The notes under the pieces are model-generated. The model worked only from the letters and a program-made list of their open reading frames with translations. It was not told where the DNA came from and ran no database searches. Source: Mycobacterium gallinarum (GTDB taxonomy: Bacteria > Actinomycetota > Actinomycetes > Mycobacteriales > Mycobacteriaceae). From it: a DNA stretch of 64,000 nucleotides. Shown here in pieces: positions 38,467 to 49,396 of the stretch. The stretch lies in assembly GCF_010726765.1 (NCBI RefSeq), contig NZ_AP022601.1:2976001-3040000 (forward strand), in the 5' to 3' direction. Each line of letters begins with the position of its first letter. The stretch's first letter is position 1. A program made the position numbers and the translations under genes.

Positions 38467-39297
38467 ATGAAGCAGATCATGACGGTCAGTGGAGAAGTTC
38501 TCGACGGGGTTTCGGCCACCACGCTGTGGACCCTGCACAACCGCGGCACCGAAGCCAAGCGCTCCGACGGGGTGATCCGCGACCCGTGGGCGGTCACGCT
38601 GATCGACGCGATCTCCTATGACTACCGCAAGTTCGGCAAACCCAACCAGTCGCATGGGTTACGGGCGGTCGCCTTCGACGCCGCCGCGAGCGACTATCTG
38701 CGCACGCATCCAAAAGCGTCGGTGGTGGCGCTCGCCGAAGGTCTGCAGACCAGCTTCTGGCGGCTGCAACGCGCTGGCGTTGCCGACCAATTGACCTGGT
38801 ACTCAGTGGATCTTCCGCCCGTCATGGCGCTTCGGGAGAAGCTGCTGCCCACCGACGAGCGGATCGTGCCACTGCCCCAGTCGGCGCTGGACCTGAGCTG
38901 GATGGACCGCATCGACGACTCGCACGGGGTGTTCATCACCGCCGAGGGGCTGCTGATGTATCTCGAGCCGGACGACGCGCTGGGCCTCATCCGCGCCTGC
39001 GCGGCCCGGTTCCCCGGCGGTCAAATGATGTTCGACTCGATCCCGCACTGGCTTTCCCGGCGCACACTCAAAGGGCTCAAGCTGTCCGACCGCTACACCA
39101 CCCCGCCGATGCCGTTCTCCCTGTCCCCAGACGAGGCGCTCGCACTGGCCGGCCGCATTCCGGGTGTGCGCGCCGCGCATGACAGGGCACAGCCCACGGG
39201 GCGGGGCCTCGCGTGGAAGCTGGCGGCCTGGCCATTCCTGGATCGCTTCGGCTTCTACCGGCGCAATCGCCCGAGCTACACGCTGCTGCAGTTCTAA
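38467..39297 (+). CDS. LCM-family class I SAM-dependent methyltransferase (first paralog)
   Basis: 276 residues of the leucine-carboxyl-methyltransferase-like / TcmP group, close to the protein I recall as Rv1153c (omt). Seen: [20 protein letters not shown] (78-97) with the SAM-binding Glu/Gly, WYSVDLPPVMALREKLLP, and [21 protein letters not shown] (about 157-177). The same signatures occur in the gene at 39843, so they are paralogs. ATG 38467 is used; Met5 is an alternative. Substrate unknown: relatives methylate carboxyl or hydroxyl groups of small molecules. The DUF1697 gene starts nine bases downstream. Confidence 0.9.
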   Translation: MKQIMTVSGEVLDGVSATTLWTLHNRGTEAKRSDGVIRDPWAVTLIDAISYDYRKFGKPNQSHGLRAVAFDAAASDYLRTHPKASVVALAEGLQTSFWRLQRAGVADQLTWYSVDLPPVMALREKLLPTDERIVPLPQSALDLSWMDRIDDSHGVFITAEGLLMYLEPDDALGLIRACAARFPGGQMMFDSIPHWLSRRTLKGLKLSDRYTTPPMPFSLSPDEALALAGRIPGVRAAHDRAQPTGRGLAWKLAAWPFLDRFGFYRRNRPSYTLLQF

Positions 39298-39306
39298 TCT
39301 CGGCCT

Positions 39307-39828
39307 ATGACCAGATATGCCGGATTTCTCCGCGGGGTGAACGTCGGCGGAGTGAACCTCAAGATGGCCGAGGTGGCCAAGGCATTCGAGGACGCCGGAT
39401 TCACCAATGTGAAGACCATCCTCGCGAGTGGAAACGTGTTGCTGGACAGCCGTTCCGGGGTGGCCGCGGTCAGAAAGAAGGCCGAGAAGGCGCTGCGCGA
39501 CGCGTTCGGCTACGACGCGTGGGTGCTGGCCTACGATCTGAAAACAGTGCAAGAGATCTCCGAGAAGTTCCCTTTCGAGCGTGAGGTCGACGGCTACCAC
39601 TCCTACGTCACGTTCGTGACCGATTCCGACATCCTCGACGAACTCGCGGCCCTCGGCGAGGACGCGGGTCCCGACGAGAAGATCGCGCGCGGCGAGGGGG
39701 TCATCTACTGGCAGGTTCCCAGCAAGGCGACCCTGGACACCACGATCGGCAAGACCATGGGTAAGAAGCGCTACAAGTCGTCGACCACCACTCGCAACCT
39801 GCGCACAGTCGAGAAAGTTCTGCGATAG
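39307..39828 (+). CDS. DUF1697 protein
   Basis: 173 residues. The start RYAGFLRGVNVGGVNLKMAE (3-22) and the end TTRNLRTVEKVL are the standard DUF1697 signatures; WQVPS and KRYKSSTTTRNL also match. Two ferredoxin-like repeats are likely. Function of the family is unknown. ATG 39307 lies nine bases after the first methyltransferase and 14 bases before the second, so the three genes appear to form one unit. Lys/Arg/Gly content suggests binding of nucleotide or nucleic acid, but this is only an impression. Confidence 0.92.
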   Translation: MTRYAGFLRGVNVGGVNLKMAEVAKAFEDAGFTNVKTILASGNVLLDSRSGVAAVRKKAEKALRDAFGYDAWVLAYDLKTVQEISEKFPFEREVDGYHSYVTFVTDSDILDELAALGEDAGPDEKIARGEGVIYWQVPSKATLDTTIGKTMGKKRYKSSTTTRNLRTVEKVLR

Positions 39829-39842
39829 GTACATTCGGCCGT

Positions 39843-40685
39843 GTGACTTCCGAATCGACCGCGAAGGCCGACGGCGCCGTCTTGACCGGTGTCTCCGAAA
39901 CGGCGCTGATGACACTGCAGGTCCGCGCCAACGAGGCGCGCAGGCCGGATTCGATCATCGACGACCCGATGGCGATCCTGCTGGTGGATTCCATCGATTT
40001 CGACTGGGCCAAGTTCGGCCTGAGCCGGCGGCAGGACATGGCGGTGCGCGCGCTGGGCTTCGACATCGAAGCGCGTCGCTACCTCACCGACCACCCGCGG
40101 GCCACCGTGGTGGCACTGGCCGAGGGCCTGCAGACCAGCTTCTATCGCCTCAACGATGGCGCCGTCGGTGATGAATTCCGTTGGCTCACTGTCGATCTAC
40201 CGCCGATGATCGAATTACGCCGCAAACTGCTCCCGGCGTCGGAGCGTATCGAGATGCGCGCACAGTCGGCGCTCGACTTCAGTTGGATGGACGATGTGCC
40301 CGTCGATGACGGTGTGTTCATCACCGCCGAGGGGCTGCTGATGTACCTGCAGCCCGACGAAGCCCTCGGTTTGATCGCCGCATGCGCGCAACGCTTTCCT
40401 GGAGGCCGGATGATGTTCGACCTGGCGCCGGCCTGGTTCGCCAAGGGGATCACCCGGGGGATGCTTCGACCCACGCTGCGCTACCGGGTGCCGCCGATGC
40501 CGTTCAGTATGACGCCGTCGGAGCTGGCAAATCTCGTCAACGACGTGCCCGGCATCCGCGCGGTGCACGATTTGCCGATGCCGCCCGGACGCGGCAAAGC
40601 CTTCAACGCCGTCGTGTCGATCGGTCAGCGGGTGCGCCTGTTCGACCCCGTGCGGCCGGTGAACACGCTGCTGGAATTCGGCTAG
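39843..40685 (+). CDS. LCM-family class I SAM-dependent methyltransferase (second paralog)
   Basis: 280 residues, clearly related to the gene at 38467 (shared blocks: [28 protein letters not shown] and MPFS near the end). It starts [19 protein letters not shown] and keeps the SAM-site acidic residues. The stop overlaps by four bases the convergent GntR gene. Because a DUF1697 gene sits between two such paralogs, a local duplication is likely, followed by divergence of the C-terminal halves. Substrate unknown. Confidence 0.9.
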   Translation: MTSESTAKADGAVLTGVSETALMTLQVRANEARRPDSIIDDPMAILLVDSIDFDWAKFGLSRRQDMAVRALGFDIEARRYLTDHPRATVVALAEGLQTSFYRLNDGAVGDEFRWLTVDLPPMIELRRKLLPASERIEMRAQSALDFSWMDDVPVDDGVFITAEGLLMYLQPDEALGLIAACAQRFPGGRMMFDLAPAWFAKGITRGMLRPTLRYRVPPMPFSMTPSELANLVNDVPGIRAVHDLPMPPGRGKAFNAVVSIGQRVRLFDPVRPVNTLLEFG

Positions 40686-41047
40686 CCGAACGCGATTTCG
40701 ATGTAGCGGAGCGCATCTGCCTTCTCGATTCCCAGCGCCTTGGCCGCCGTCACGTAGGTGTGGGCGGCCGTGGCCATCGCGGCATCGGCGGGGTCTACGC
40801 GCGCGACGAAAGTGCCGAAGCGGCCCCGGGTTTCGAGAACGCCCGCCGACTCCAGCTCGCGATAGGCGCGGGCCACCGTATTGACGGCCAGGCCGAGTTG
40901 ACCGGCCAGTTCGCGCACCGTCGGCAAACGGGTGCCCGGCGGCAACCTGCCGTCGCGCACGCCTTCGATGATCTGCGTTCTGAGCTGGTCAAACAGGGGG
41001 CTCGAAGCGCGGTGGTCGATGCAAACCCAATCCCCCAACTTGGTCAC
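40682..41047 (-). CDS. GntR-family regulator, YtrA-like (Rv1152-like)
   Basis: 121 residues: winged helix (about 12-80; [37 protein letters not shown] is the GntR signature) and only a short C-terminal extension of about 35 residues, as in the YtrA subgroup. YtrA-type regulators often control ABC transporters, which are absent here. The start is 35 bases from the divergent sirtuin gene, so both promoters overlap and mutual regulation is likely. I recall Rv1152 as the orthologue. Confidence 0.9.
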   Translation of the reverse strand: MTKLGDWVCIDHRASSPLFDQLRTQIIEGVRDGRLPPGTRLPTVRELAGQLGLAVNTVARAYRELESAGVLETRGRFGTFVARVDPADAAMATAAHTYVTAAKALGIEKADALRYIEIAFG

Positions 41048-41082
41048 GTGCTCAGTATCGCCTAAGCCGCTAGTTTGGTCAT

Positions 41083-41796
41083 GTGCAAGTGACGGTCCTC
41101 AGCGGTGCGGGCATCTCGGCCGAAAGCGGTGTGCCGACGTTCCGGGATGCCGAGACCGGGCTGTGGGCCAAGGTGGATCCCTACGAAATTTCGAGCTCAG
41201 AGGGCTGGCAGGCCAACCCCGAGCGGGTGTGGGCGTGGTACCTGTGGCGGCACTACATGATGGGCTCGGTCGACCCCAACGACGGCCACCGGGCCGTGGC
41301 GGCCTGGCAGGACTACGCCGAAGTGCACGTCGTGACCCAGAACGTCGACAATCTGCACGAGCGGGCGGGCAGCAAGAACGTCTACCACCTGCACGGCAGC
41401 CTGTTCGAATTCCGTTGTGATCGCTGTCGATCGGCATACACCGGCGAGTTGCCCTCGATGCCCGAACCGGCCGAGACCGTAGACCCGCCGCGGTGCGTCT
41501 GCGGCGGCATGATCCGGCCCAACGTGGTGTGGTTCGGGGAAGCGCTGCCCGACGTCGAGTGGCAACGCTCGGTCGAGGCCGTTGCGGGGGCCGACATCGT
41601 GATCGTGGTCGGCACCTCGTCGATCGTCTATCCCGCGGCGGGGCTGCCGGAGATGGCTCTGGCCAACGGCAAAGTGGTCATCGAGGTCAACCCCGAACCC
41701 ACTCCATTGTCGGCGGCTGCGACGGTGTCGCTGCGAGAGACCGCAGCGGGCGCGCTGCCGAGCCTGCTGCAGCGACTGCCCGCGCTGCTCGGCTAG
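41083..41796 (+). CDS. NAD-dependent protein deacylase (sirtuin, class III type)
   Basis: 237 residues. Sirtuin marks: [17 protein letters not shown] (6-22), QNVDN (86-90), catalytic His104 in HLHGSL, zinc cysteines 112, 115, 138, 140. Tyr53 and Arg56 (WAWYLWR) match the Tyr-x-x-Arg pair of CobB/Sirt5-type enzymes that read acidic acyl groups, so desuccinylase as well as deacetylase activity is expected. Related to Rv1151c. GTG start at 41083. It ends against the convergent methyltransferase gene (4-base overlap). Reverses lysine acylation, e.g. of acetyl-CoA synthetase in other species. Confidence 0.93.
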   Translation: MQVTVLSGAGISAESGVPTFRDAETGLWAKVDPYEISSSEGWQANPERVWAWYLWRHYMMGSVDPNDGHRAVAAWQDYAEVHVVTQNVDNLHERAGSKNVYHLHGSLFEFRCDRCRSAYTGELPSMPEPAETVDPPRCVCGGMIRPNVVWFGEALPDVEWQRSVEAVAGADIVIVVGTSSIVYPAAGLPEMALANGKVVIEVNPEPTPLSAAATVSLRETAAGALPSLLQRLPALLG

Positions 41797-42431
41797 GCCG
41801 CTCTCACCGCGCGGCCGATCGCGAATTCCGCGACCGGCAACGGCACCCACCTCGGCATCGTCCATTCGCGGCGCGCCCTCGACACGGTGAACCCGGCGCC
41901 GGCGATGCTCTGCTCGGTGTGCCGATGGGTATGGCAGTTGCCGAGCAGCCGCGGCCAGAGCGTGGCGTCTGCGAACTTCTGCAGACCGGCGCGCGCCCCG
42001 CTGCTGGCGATGTGCTCGAGATACCGCAGCTCACCTCCCGGCCTCAACAACGAATGTAACTCTCGCAGAACACTTTCGGGATCCTCGACCGAGCACAGCA
42101 CAAGCGAGCACACCACGGCGTCGAACGGTTCACCCCCGGCTGCCATGTACTGCTCCACCGTGTCGGTGCTGACCGTGACCGGTACCGGGGCCGCGGCGGC
42201 CGCCTGCTGCGCCACCTCGGCAAGCGTACGTTCGGGCTCGACGGCGACCACCTCGGTCACGGTGTCGGGATAGAACTCGAAGTTCGTCCCCGTGCCCGCA
42301 CCCACCTCCAGCACGCGACCCGACAGGCCGGCGAGGTTCTCCCGCCGCAGTCGCTTGATCGCATCGGTCTCGTGGGTGGACATCACCTTCCACAAGCGGG
42401 CGAAGAACGGGTTATCGACGTTGTTCTGCAT
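41793..42431 (-). CDS. Class I SAM methyltransferase, UbiE/METTL7-like
   Basis: 212 residues. SAM motif [16 protein letters not shown] (40-54), motif II acidic [27 protein letters not shown] and [13 protein letters not shown] (about 127-139) are seen. It overlaps the TetR gene by 20 bases and is last in an MmpL-TetR-methyltransferase unit; as I recall, Rv1147 occupies the same place near mmpL13 in M. tuberculosis. Substrate is unknown: it may act on a lipid or quinone-like compound handled by the neighbouring MmpL. Confidence 0.9.
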   Translation of the reverse strand: MQNNVDNPFFARLWKVMSTHETDAIKRLRRENLAGLSGRVLEVGAGTGTNFEFYPDTVTEVVAVEPERTLAEVAQQAAAAAPVPVTVSTDTVEQYMAAGGEPFDAVVCSLVLCSVEDPESVLRELHSLLRPGGELRYLEHIASSGARAGLQKFADATLWPRLLGNCHTHRHTEQSIAGAGFTVSRARREWTMPRWVPLPVAEFAIGRAVRAA

Positions 42432-43092
42432 CCAGCAGTCCCTTCAACTTGGCCATGGCATCCTGCGGCGCGGTCATCGGCCCGATTGCCCCCGACACGA
42501 TCTCTCCGACGACGACGGCTCTGAGTACCCGGTCGGCGAACGCCTCGGTCTCACCCCACGGCAGGTATGGCCGCGAGATCAGCATCGCCGCCACCCCGTG
42601 CGCCGTCGTCCACAGTTCCAGCGCGACGGTGGTCGGGTCGTCTTGGGGCAGGATGCCCTCGGTCATCAGGGCCTCGACCGTGTTGCAGATGTGCACGAAC
42701 GCCGAGGTGTTCAGCATCGTGTCCACGTCGCTGCCCGGCCGCCCCTCGCCCATGGTGGCAATCCGGTAAAGCTCAGGGGTTTTCACCGCGAAGCGCACAT
42801 ACGCCAGACCTTGCGCGCGCAGCGCGTCAATGGCTGCGGCCTCACCGGCGGCGGCCGCCTGCATCTCCTCGTCGAGCTTCTCGAAATACCGTGCGCACAC
42901 CGCGTCCAGCAGTGCGTCCTTGTCGGTGAAGTGCAGATAGATCGATGGCGGTGTCACTCCGACGCGCTTGGACACCGACCGGATGGACACCTCTTTGGCG
43001 TGCCCGGTCTCCAGCAGCAGATCGGTGGTCGCGTCGAGAATCTCGTCGCGAAGTTGCTCACCTGACCCACGTGGCGCGCGTCGCCGTTTCAT
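42412..43092 (-). CDS. TetR-family regulator of the MmpL operon
   Basis: 226 residues. HTH (about 10-55: RDEILDATTDLLLETG, VSIRSVSKRVGVTPPSIYLHFTDKDALL) and a C-terminal TetR_C domain. ATG 43092 overlaps the MmpL stop by four bases; longer in-frame extension upstream is inside mmpL and rejected. As second gene of its operon it would autoregulate mmpL, itself and the methyltransferase through the GATAA operator found upstream of mmpL. Ligand unknown, probably a lipophilic compound exported by the MmpL. Confidence 0.92.
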   Translation of the reverse strand: MKRRRAPRGSGEQLRDEILDATTDLLLETGHAKEVSIRSVSKRVGVTPPSIYLHFTDKDALLDAVCARYFEKLDEEMQAAAAGEAAAIDALRAQGLAYVRFAVKTPELYRIATMGEGRPGSDVDTMLNTSAFVHICNTVEALMTEGILPQDDPTTVALELWTTAHGVAAMLISRPYLPWGETEAFADRVLRAVVVGEIVSGAIGPMTAPQDAMAKLKGLLDAEQRR

Positions 43093-45359
43093 CGCGCGGG
43101 CACGGCCGTCGGTGGCGTTTCCGGGACCGGCGTCGGATCGTCTGCGGACTCGCTGATCCCGATCCGTTCGTGCAACTTGACCAGGGGCTTGGGCGACCAC
43201 CAGTTCCATCGGCCGAGCATGTGCATGAATGCGGGCACCAGCGCCATACGAACCAGTGTGGCATCGGCGATGATCGCCAGCGTCATCCCGACGCCCATCA
43301 TCCTCATGAACGACACCTCGGCGGCGATCAGCGCGGCGAACGAGATCGACATCAGCAATGCGGCCGCGGTGACCACCCGGCCGGTCTTGGCCAGGCCCAG
43401 TGCGACGCTTTCGTCGTTGTCCGCACGTGTCTTGCCGGACCTCAGCCAGTATTCGCGGATCCGCGATATCAGGAACACTTCGTAGTCCATCGACAACCCG
43501 AATGCGAGGCAGAACAACAACACCGGCAGGTTCGCGACCAGCGTCCCGGTGGGCGTGGTGCCCAGCGCACCCAAGTGGCCGTCCTGGAAGATCCACACCA
43601 ACGCGCCGAACGCGGCCGTCAGCGATAACACGTTGAGCACCAACGCCTTCAGCGGAAGTACCACGCTGCCGGTGAGTAGGAACAGCAGCACGAAGGTGAT
43701 GACCGCGATGACACCGAGAACCAGCGGCAGCCGCGACGTGATCGCCTGTGAGCTGTCGTGGTTGATCTGGGCAAGACCGGTGACGAGCACCGGCTTTCCA
43801 TCCGGTGTGCTGACGGCGTGCACCGCGTCGAGCTGAGCTTCGGAGGCGTCGGAGAACAGTGGCGCCGTACTGCCGATGGTGAAGAAGGCGCTGCCGTCCT
43901 TCATGCCGGTCGCCGCGGCGGGCGGCCCGGACAGCCGGCCGTCGATGAACGAACCACCGGGTGCAGACACCGACGACACGTCGACCACCTGGGACAGTGC
44001 GCTCGCATACCGATCGAGTTCGGCCGGGGTCGCCCCCGCGGCGTCGGGTATCACGACGGTGACGTTGGTCGACGAGTCCACCGCGAAGTCAGTTCGCAAC
44101 TCATCACCGACCTCGCGCGCCGAGGCAGATTGCGGTAGCACGCGATCGTCTGGGAAGCCCCACTTGATACCCAGGAAGGGCGCACCGAGCAAGAGCAGCA
44201 CGGTGACGATGATGAAAGCGACCGGAATCGAGCGGCGCATGACGAATTTCGTGCTGCGGTACCAGAACATCTGCTCGACGGGCTTGCGCACCGGATCGGG
44301 CCTGCCGAGGAGCCGGCGGAACAGCCGACGGGTGTCCAATGCATCGAGCCGGTCCCCGAGCAGGACTATCGCCGCGGGCGCCACCACGATCGCCGCCACC
44401 GCCGCGAAAGTCACCACGGCGATCCCCGCGTAGGCGAACGACTTTAGGAAGTACATCGGGAAAAGCACCATCGCGACCATCGACAGCGCGACCGTCAGCG
44501 CCGAGAACAGCACTGTGCGACCGGCGGTCGTCATGGTGCGGACCAGCGCTCGGTCCCGATCGGCGCCGCCGGCGAGCTCGTCGCGGTATCGGCTGATGAT
44601 GAGCAGTGTGTAGTCGATGGCGAGCGCCAAACCCATGGCGATGGTGAGGTTCATGGCGAAGATGGACACATCGGTGACATAGGTGGTTGCACGGAGCACG
44701 GCCATCGATCCGAGGATCGCGAACCCGCCGACGGCCAGGGGCAGCGCCGCGGCCAGTAGCCCCCCGAACACCCAGACCAGCACGATGAAGCTCAGCGGAA
44801 TCGCGATGGCTTCCATCATCAGCAGGTCTTTTTCGCTCTGCGCGTTGATCTGGACGTAGGTCATCGCCACACCGCCTGCGCGCACCGTCACCCCGTCGCG
44901 GTCGTGGACCAGCCTGTCGGTGAGATCCTTGGCGTGCTTCTGCGCGCCGCTCTCCCCGCCGGTGATGCCGGCGACGATCAGACCCGTCTTCCCGTCCTTG
45001 CTGATGAGCGCGGGGACGGCCGACGGCGGTGCGGTCCACGCGGACGTCACTTGCGCAACGCTGGGGGATTCCTCCAGCTGCGTGACGATGTCCGCGGCTA
45101 CCGCGCGCGTCGCCGGACTCTGGGCGCTCGCGCTGTCGTCGGTGAGGCTGATGACGAGTTCCATGTCGCCCTGGCCGAACTTGTCGACCAGCAGTTGCGT
45201 CGCCTGCGCCGACTCCGAGGTGGGATCCTGCATGCCCCCGGCGGACAGGCTCTTGGCGACGGGGATGCCGAAAATCCCGCACGCCAGCATGACGAGCGCC
45301 GCAATCGCCACGATGCGCCGTGGTGCCCTGATCGCCAGCCCTGCGATGCGTTCAAGCAC
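43089..45359 (-). CDS. MmpL/RND-family transporter
   Basis: 756 residues, 12 membrane helices with two large outside loops (about 40-190 and 410-555). Seen: AMNLTIAMGLALAIDYTLLI (about 235-254), the RND DY motif, and its second copy AFGLSMDYEVFLISRIREYW (about 640-659). No C-terminal coiled MmpL3-type tail. It resembles the MmpL11/YdfJ-like group and the split mmpL13a/b of M. tuberculosis, but is intact here. Likely proton-driven export of a lipid or hydrophobic drug. Operon: mmpL, tetR, methyltransferase. Confidence 0.92.
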   Translation of the reverse strand: MLERIAGLAIRAPRRIVAIAALVMLACGIFGIPVAKSLSAGGMQDPTSESAQATQLLVDKFGQGDMELVISLTDDSASAQSPATRAVAADIVTQLEESPSVAQVTSAWTAPPSAVPALISKDGKTGLIVAGITGGESGAQKHAKDLTDRLVHDRDGVTVRAGGVAMTYVQINAQSEKDLLMMEAIAIPLSFIVLVWVFGGLLAAALPLAVGGFAILGSMAVLRATTYVTDVSIFAMNLTIAMGLALAIDYTLLIISRYRDELAGGADRDRALVRTMTTAGRTVLFSALTVALSMVAMVLFPMYFLKSFAYAGIAVVTFAAVAAIVVAPAAIVLLGDRLDALDTRRLFRRLLGRPDPVRKPVEQMFWYRSTKFVMRRSIPVAFIIVTVLLLLGAPFLGIKWGFPDDRVLPQSASAREVGDELRTDFAVDSSTNVTVVIPDAAGATPAELDRYASALSQVVDVSSVSAPGGSFIDGRLSGPPAAATGMKDGSAFFTIGSTAPLFSDASEAQLDAVHAVSTPDGKPVLVTGLAQINHDSSQAITSRLPLVLGVIAVITFVLLFLLTGSVVLPLKALVLNVLSLTAAFGALVWIFQDGHLGALGTTPTGTLVANLPVLLFCLAFGLSMDYEVFLISRIREYWLRSGKTRADNDESVALGLAKTGRVVTAAALLMSISFAALIAAEVSFMRMMGVGMTLAIIADATLVRMALVPAFMHMLGRWNWWSPKPLVKLHERIGISESADDPTPVPETPPTAVPAR

Positions 45360-45389
45360 GTCGCGACCTCCCGCTAGTTGGATACCGTC

Positions 45390-45408
45390 GATAACTTATC
45401 AATGATAA
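45390..45408. promoter_or_regulatory. Probable TetR operator upstream of mmpL
   Basis: Three GATAA/TTATC half-sites in 19 bases: GATAAC-TTATC (45390-45400) and TTATC-AAT-GATAA (45396-45408), two overlapping perfect palindromes, 30 bases before the mmpL start. AT-rich against the local background. It lies in the gap to the divergent DoxX gene. Confidence 0.7.
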
Positions 45409-45512
45409 TTTACGGCTGCAAGGTGTCCCTTGCCCTTAAGCACGACGGGGACCGATGCCGCGTTCAATGACCGCCGCGATGAGATCCGAGGCCATCGCCG
45501 GTCTATCGCTGT

Positions 45513-46055
45513 ATGACAACCTCGACCGCTGAACCGACCACCTCGAGCACCACGCCCTTGATCGATGTCGGCCTGTTGATCCTGCGTATCGGGATCGGCG
45601 GGGCAATGCTGCATGCCGGCCTACTGAAGGTGTTCAGCTTCGAGGCCACCGCCGGCTTCATGGAGGCGGGCGGGTGGACGCCGTCGACCTTCGCCGCGCT
45701 GATGGTGACGGCGACTGAATTGCTGGGCGGGATCGGACTGCTCCTCGGCGTGCTGACACCGCTGGCGGCATGCGCTGTCATCGCGGCGATGATCGACGCG
45801 TGGGCGGTGAACGTCTCGGCCGCGGAGGTGTGGGCCGACCCGTTCAACGCACCGTTTCTGATCGCGGTCGGCGGCACAGCACTCCTTTTCGCCGGCGCGG
45901 GCGCGTACTCGGTCGACGCGCGACTGTTCGGCAGGACGGTGTGGTCGGCCAGGATTGCGATCGGCCTACTGATCGTGGCGATCGCAGCGGCACTTTTCAC
46001 CTGGGTTTTGCTCAACGGGACGAACCCGATCCACTTCGACGCCCCGACCAGCTGA
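45513..46055 (+). CDS. DoxX-family membrane protein
   Basis: 180 residues with four membrane helices (about 18-36, 62-85, 90-107 and 147-170). DVGLLILRIGIGGAMLHAGLLKVF (about 18-41) is the DoxX signature. DoxX proteins are membrane oxidoreductase-like proteins; in mycobacteria DoxX with SodA and SseA forms a redox complex, but neither partner is here. ATG 45513 begins a Thr/Ser-rich tail of 16 residues. Divergent from mmpL by 153 bases. Confidence 0.86.
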   Translation: MTTSTAEPTTSSTTPLIDVGLLILRIGIGGAMLHAGLLKVFSFEATAGFMEAGGWTPSTFAALMVTATELLGGIGLLLGVLTPLAACAVIAAMIDAWAVNVSAAEVWADPFNAPFLIAVGGTALLFAGAGAYSVDARLFGRTVWSARIAIGLLIVAIAAALFTWVLLNGTNPIHFDAPTS

Positions 46056-46143
46056 AACTTACTGACGGGTAGTGACGGACCCTACCCGGCGGTAAGAATT
46101 GCCACCGTTTTCCGAATCGTGACTCAAAGATTCCTTAATAGCG

Positions 46144-46293
46144 ATGGTTACTGTTCAGTACATGTGGATCGACGACACCAGTGCTGATGTCATCAAGGTT
46201 GACTTCGAGGCGCTCTACCACGGGGATTTCCTGGTAGAGGGGGATACCTCGGAGCAGCTCGACGACGAGCACACCCTGCCCACCGCGGTATGA
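46144..46293 (+). CDS. Small acidic protein, 49 residues, with own terminator
   Basis: MVTVQYMWIDDTSADVIKVD, then FEALYHGDFLVEGDTSEQL and the end DDEHTLPTAV. Strongly acidic, two aromatic clusters, no Cys. It has normal coding codon use and a perfect hairpin terminator begins a few bases after the stop, which supports an expressed gene. No clear ribosome-binding site is visible before the ATG; it might be translated leaderless. I recognise no family. Alternative: part of a non-coding transcript. Confidence 0.6.
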   Translation: MVTVQYMWIDDTSADVIKVDFEALYHGDFLVEGDTSEQLDDEHTLPTAV

Positions 46294-46296
46294 AAA

Positions 46297-46321
46297 AACG
46301 CGCGCCCTGAGGGCGCGCGTT
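46297..46321. terminator. Perfect 11-bp stem, bidirectional terminator
   Basis: Arms AACGCGCGCCC (46297-46307) and GGGCGCGCGTT (46311-46321), loop TGA, preceded by a run of A and followed by TTCTT, so it has T-tracts on both strands. It lies between the small gene at 46144 and the convergent nitronate monooxygenase gene. Confidence 0.92.
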
Positions 46322-46388
46322 CTTCCGCAACGGTTTGCCCCAGTGCGGGGCCCATTTCGCTGATTCCTGTGTTCTGAAAAATCCCGTC

Positions 46389-48168
<1,780 letters not shown>

Positions 48169-48203
48169 TTGGTGTGTTCCCTCTCTGTTGGAAAGACCCG
48201 GCG

Positions 48204-49307
48204 TCAAACCCAGTCTCGGAGTACGGCTTCGGTGTCGGCGCCCGCCGGACCGGGCGGGGTCGGGGTGGGCGGCACGCTGCGCGAGAACCGCGGCGCGGGC
48301 ATCGGCTGCAGGTAGCCGCCGGGGGCCGAATCATCGCGGTAGAAGGTGTCGCGCTCGGTGATGTGCGGTTCGGACTCGACCTCGCCGAAGGACAGCACCG
48401 GCGTCACGCACGCATCGCTGTCGGCGAAGACCTTGGCCCAATGGTCGCGATCTTTGGCGGCGACGGCATCGGCGATCGCCGCACGCAGTTCGGGCCAACG
48501 GCCCATGTCGTTCTGGTCGGGCAGATCGGCACCTTCGAGGCCCAGGCCCTTGATCATCTCGGCGTAGAACTGCGGCTCGATCGCACCGATCGCGATGTGC
48601 TTGCCATCCGCGCATGTGTAGGTGTCGTAGTAGGGGGCGCCGCCGTCGAGCATGTTCACGCCACGCTCGTCCGACCACAAGCCGTCCTGACGAAAGCCCC
48701 AGATCATCTGCGCCAGAACGCTGGACCCGTCGACCATCGCGGCGTCGACCACCTGACCCTTGCCGGACGTCTGCCGCTCCCACAACGCGGAGAGGATCCC
48801 GACGAGCAGGAACATCGACCCGCCGCCGAAATCACCGGTCAAGTTCAGCGGCGGCACGGGTCGCTCACCGGCGCGCCCGATCGAGTGCAGCACCCCGTTG
48901 AGGGATATGTAGTTGATGTCGTGTCCGGCCTGCAGCCGCCGCGGTCCGGTCTGGCCCCACCCCGTCATGCGGCCATAGACCAACCGCTCGTTGACCTTCG
49001 CGCAATCCTCGGGGCCCAAGCCCAACCGTTCGGTGACGCCGGGGCGCAGTCCCTCGATCAGCACGTCGGCCTTGGCGACCAACTTCAGCACCAGCTCGCG
49101 ACCCTCGTCGGACTTCAGATCAGCGGTCACCGACCGGCGATTGCGCAGTGCGGTTTCCCGCCGGGAGCTCGGAATGCCGCCCAGCTTTCCCGGCCGATCG
49201 ATGCGCACGACGTCGGCGCCGAGGTCGCCGAGGATCATCGCAGCGTGCGGACCTGGGCCGATGCTGGCCAGTTCGATGACACGCAATCCCTGAAGTGGTC
49301 CAGCCAT
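48204..49307 (-). CDS. mcr: Mcr, alpha-methylacyl-CoA racemase (CoA-transferase III fold)
   Basis: 367 residues. Interconverts 2R/2S-methylacyl-CoA so that methyl-branched fatty acids and sterol side chains can be beta-oxidised. Family fold and motifs seen: [23 protein letters not shown] (about 2-24, in part), [13 protein letters not shown], the catalytic His/Asp/Glu motifs [24 protein letters not shown] and [11 protein letters not shown] 49307; two codons upstream is a TTG. Divergent from a crotonase gene, with a palindromic operator between. First gene of an mcr-SDR-nitronate monooxygenase unit. Confidence 0.95.
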   Translation of the reverse strand: MAGPLQGLRVIELASIGPGPHAAMILGDLGADVVRIDRPGKLGGIPSSRRETALRNRRSVTADLKSDEGRELVLKLVAKADVLIEGLRPGVTERLGLGPEDCAKVNERLVYGRMTGWGQTGPRRLQAGHDINYISLNGVLHSIGRAGERPVPPLNLTGDFGGGSMFLLVGILSALWERQTSGKGQVVDAAMVDGSSVLAQMIWGFRQDGLWSDERGVNMLDGGAPYYDTYTCADGKHIAIGAIEPQFYAEMIKGLGLEGADLPDQNDMGRWPELRAAIADAVAAKDRDHWAKVFADSDACVTPVLSFGEVESEPHITERDTFYRDDSAPGGYLQPMPAPRFSRSVPPTPTPPGPAGADTEAVLRDWV

Positions 49308-49358
49308 ACCCAATTACCGCCCTTCGTCCGACTAGCGCTGTCGACGCCGACATAGCTT

Positions 49359-49374
49359 ACTTGTATAACCAAGT
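49359..49374. promoter_or_regulatory. Operator-like palindrome between mcr and the crotonase gene
   Basis: ACTTG-TATAAC-CAAGT, perfect 5-bp arms. AACCA-AG-TGGTT overlaps it at 49367-49378. It is 52 bases from the mcr start and 23 bases from the crotonase ATG, so it could regulate both. A TetR-type protein is the probable binder. Confidence 0.55.
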
Positions 49375-49396
49375 GGTTCGGTCCTAGGGTGCAGCA

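Noticed and set aside
43093..43596. N-terminal extension of the TetR gene at 42412
   Set aside because: Lies inside mmpL; the TetR HTH starts properly after ATG 43092.
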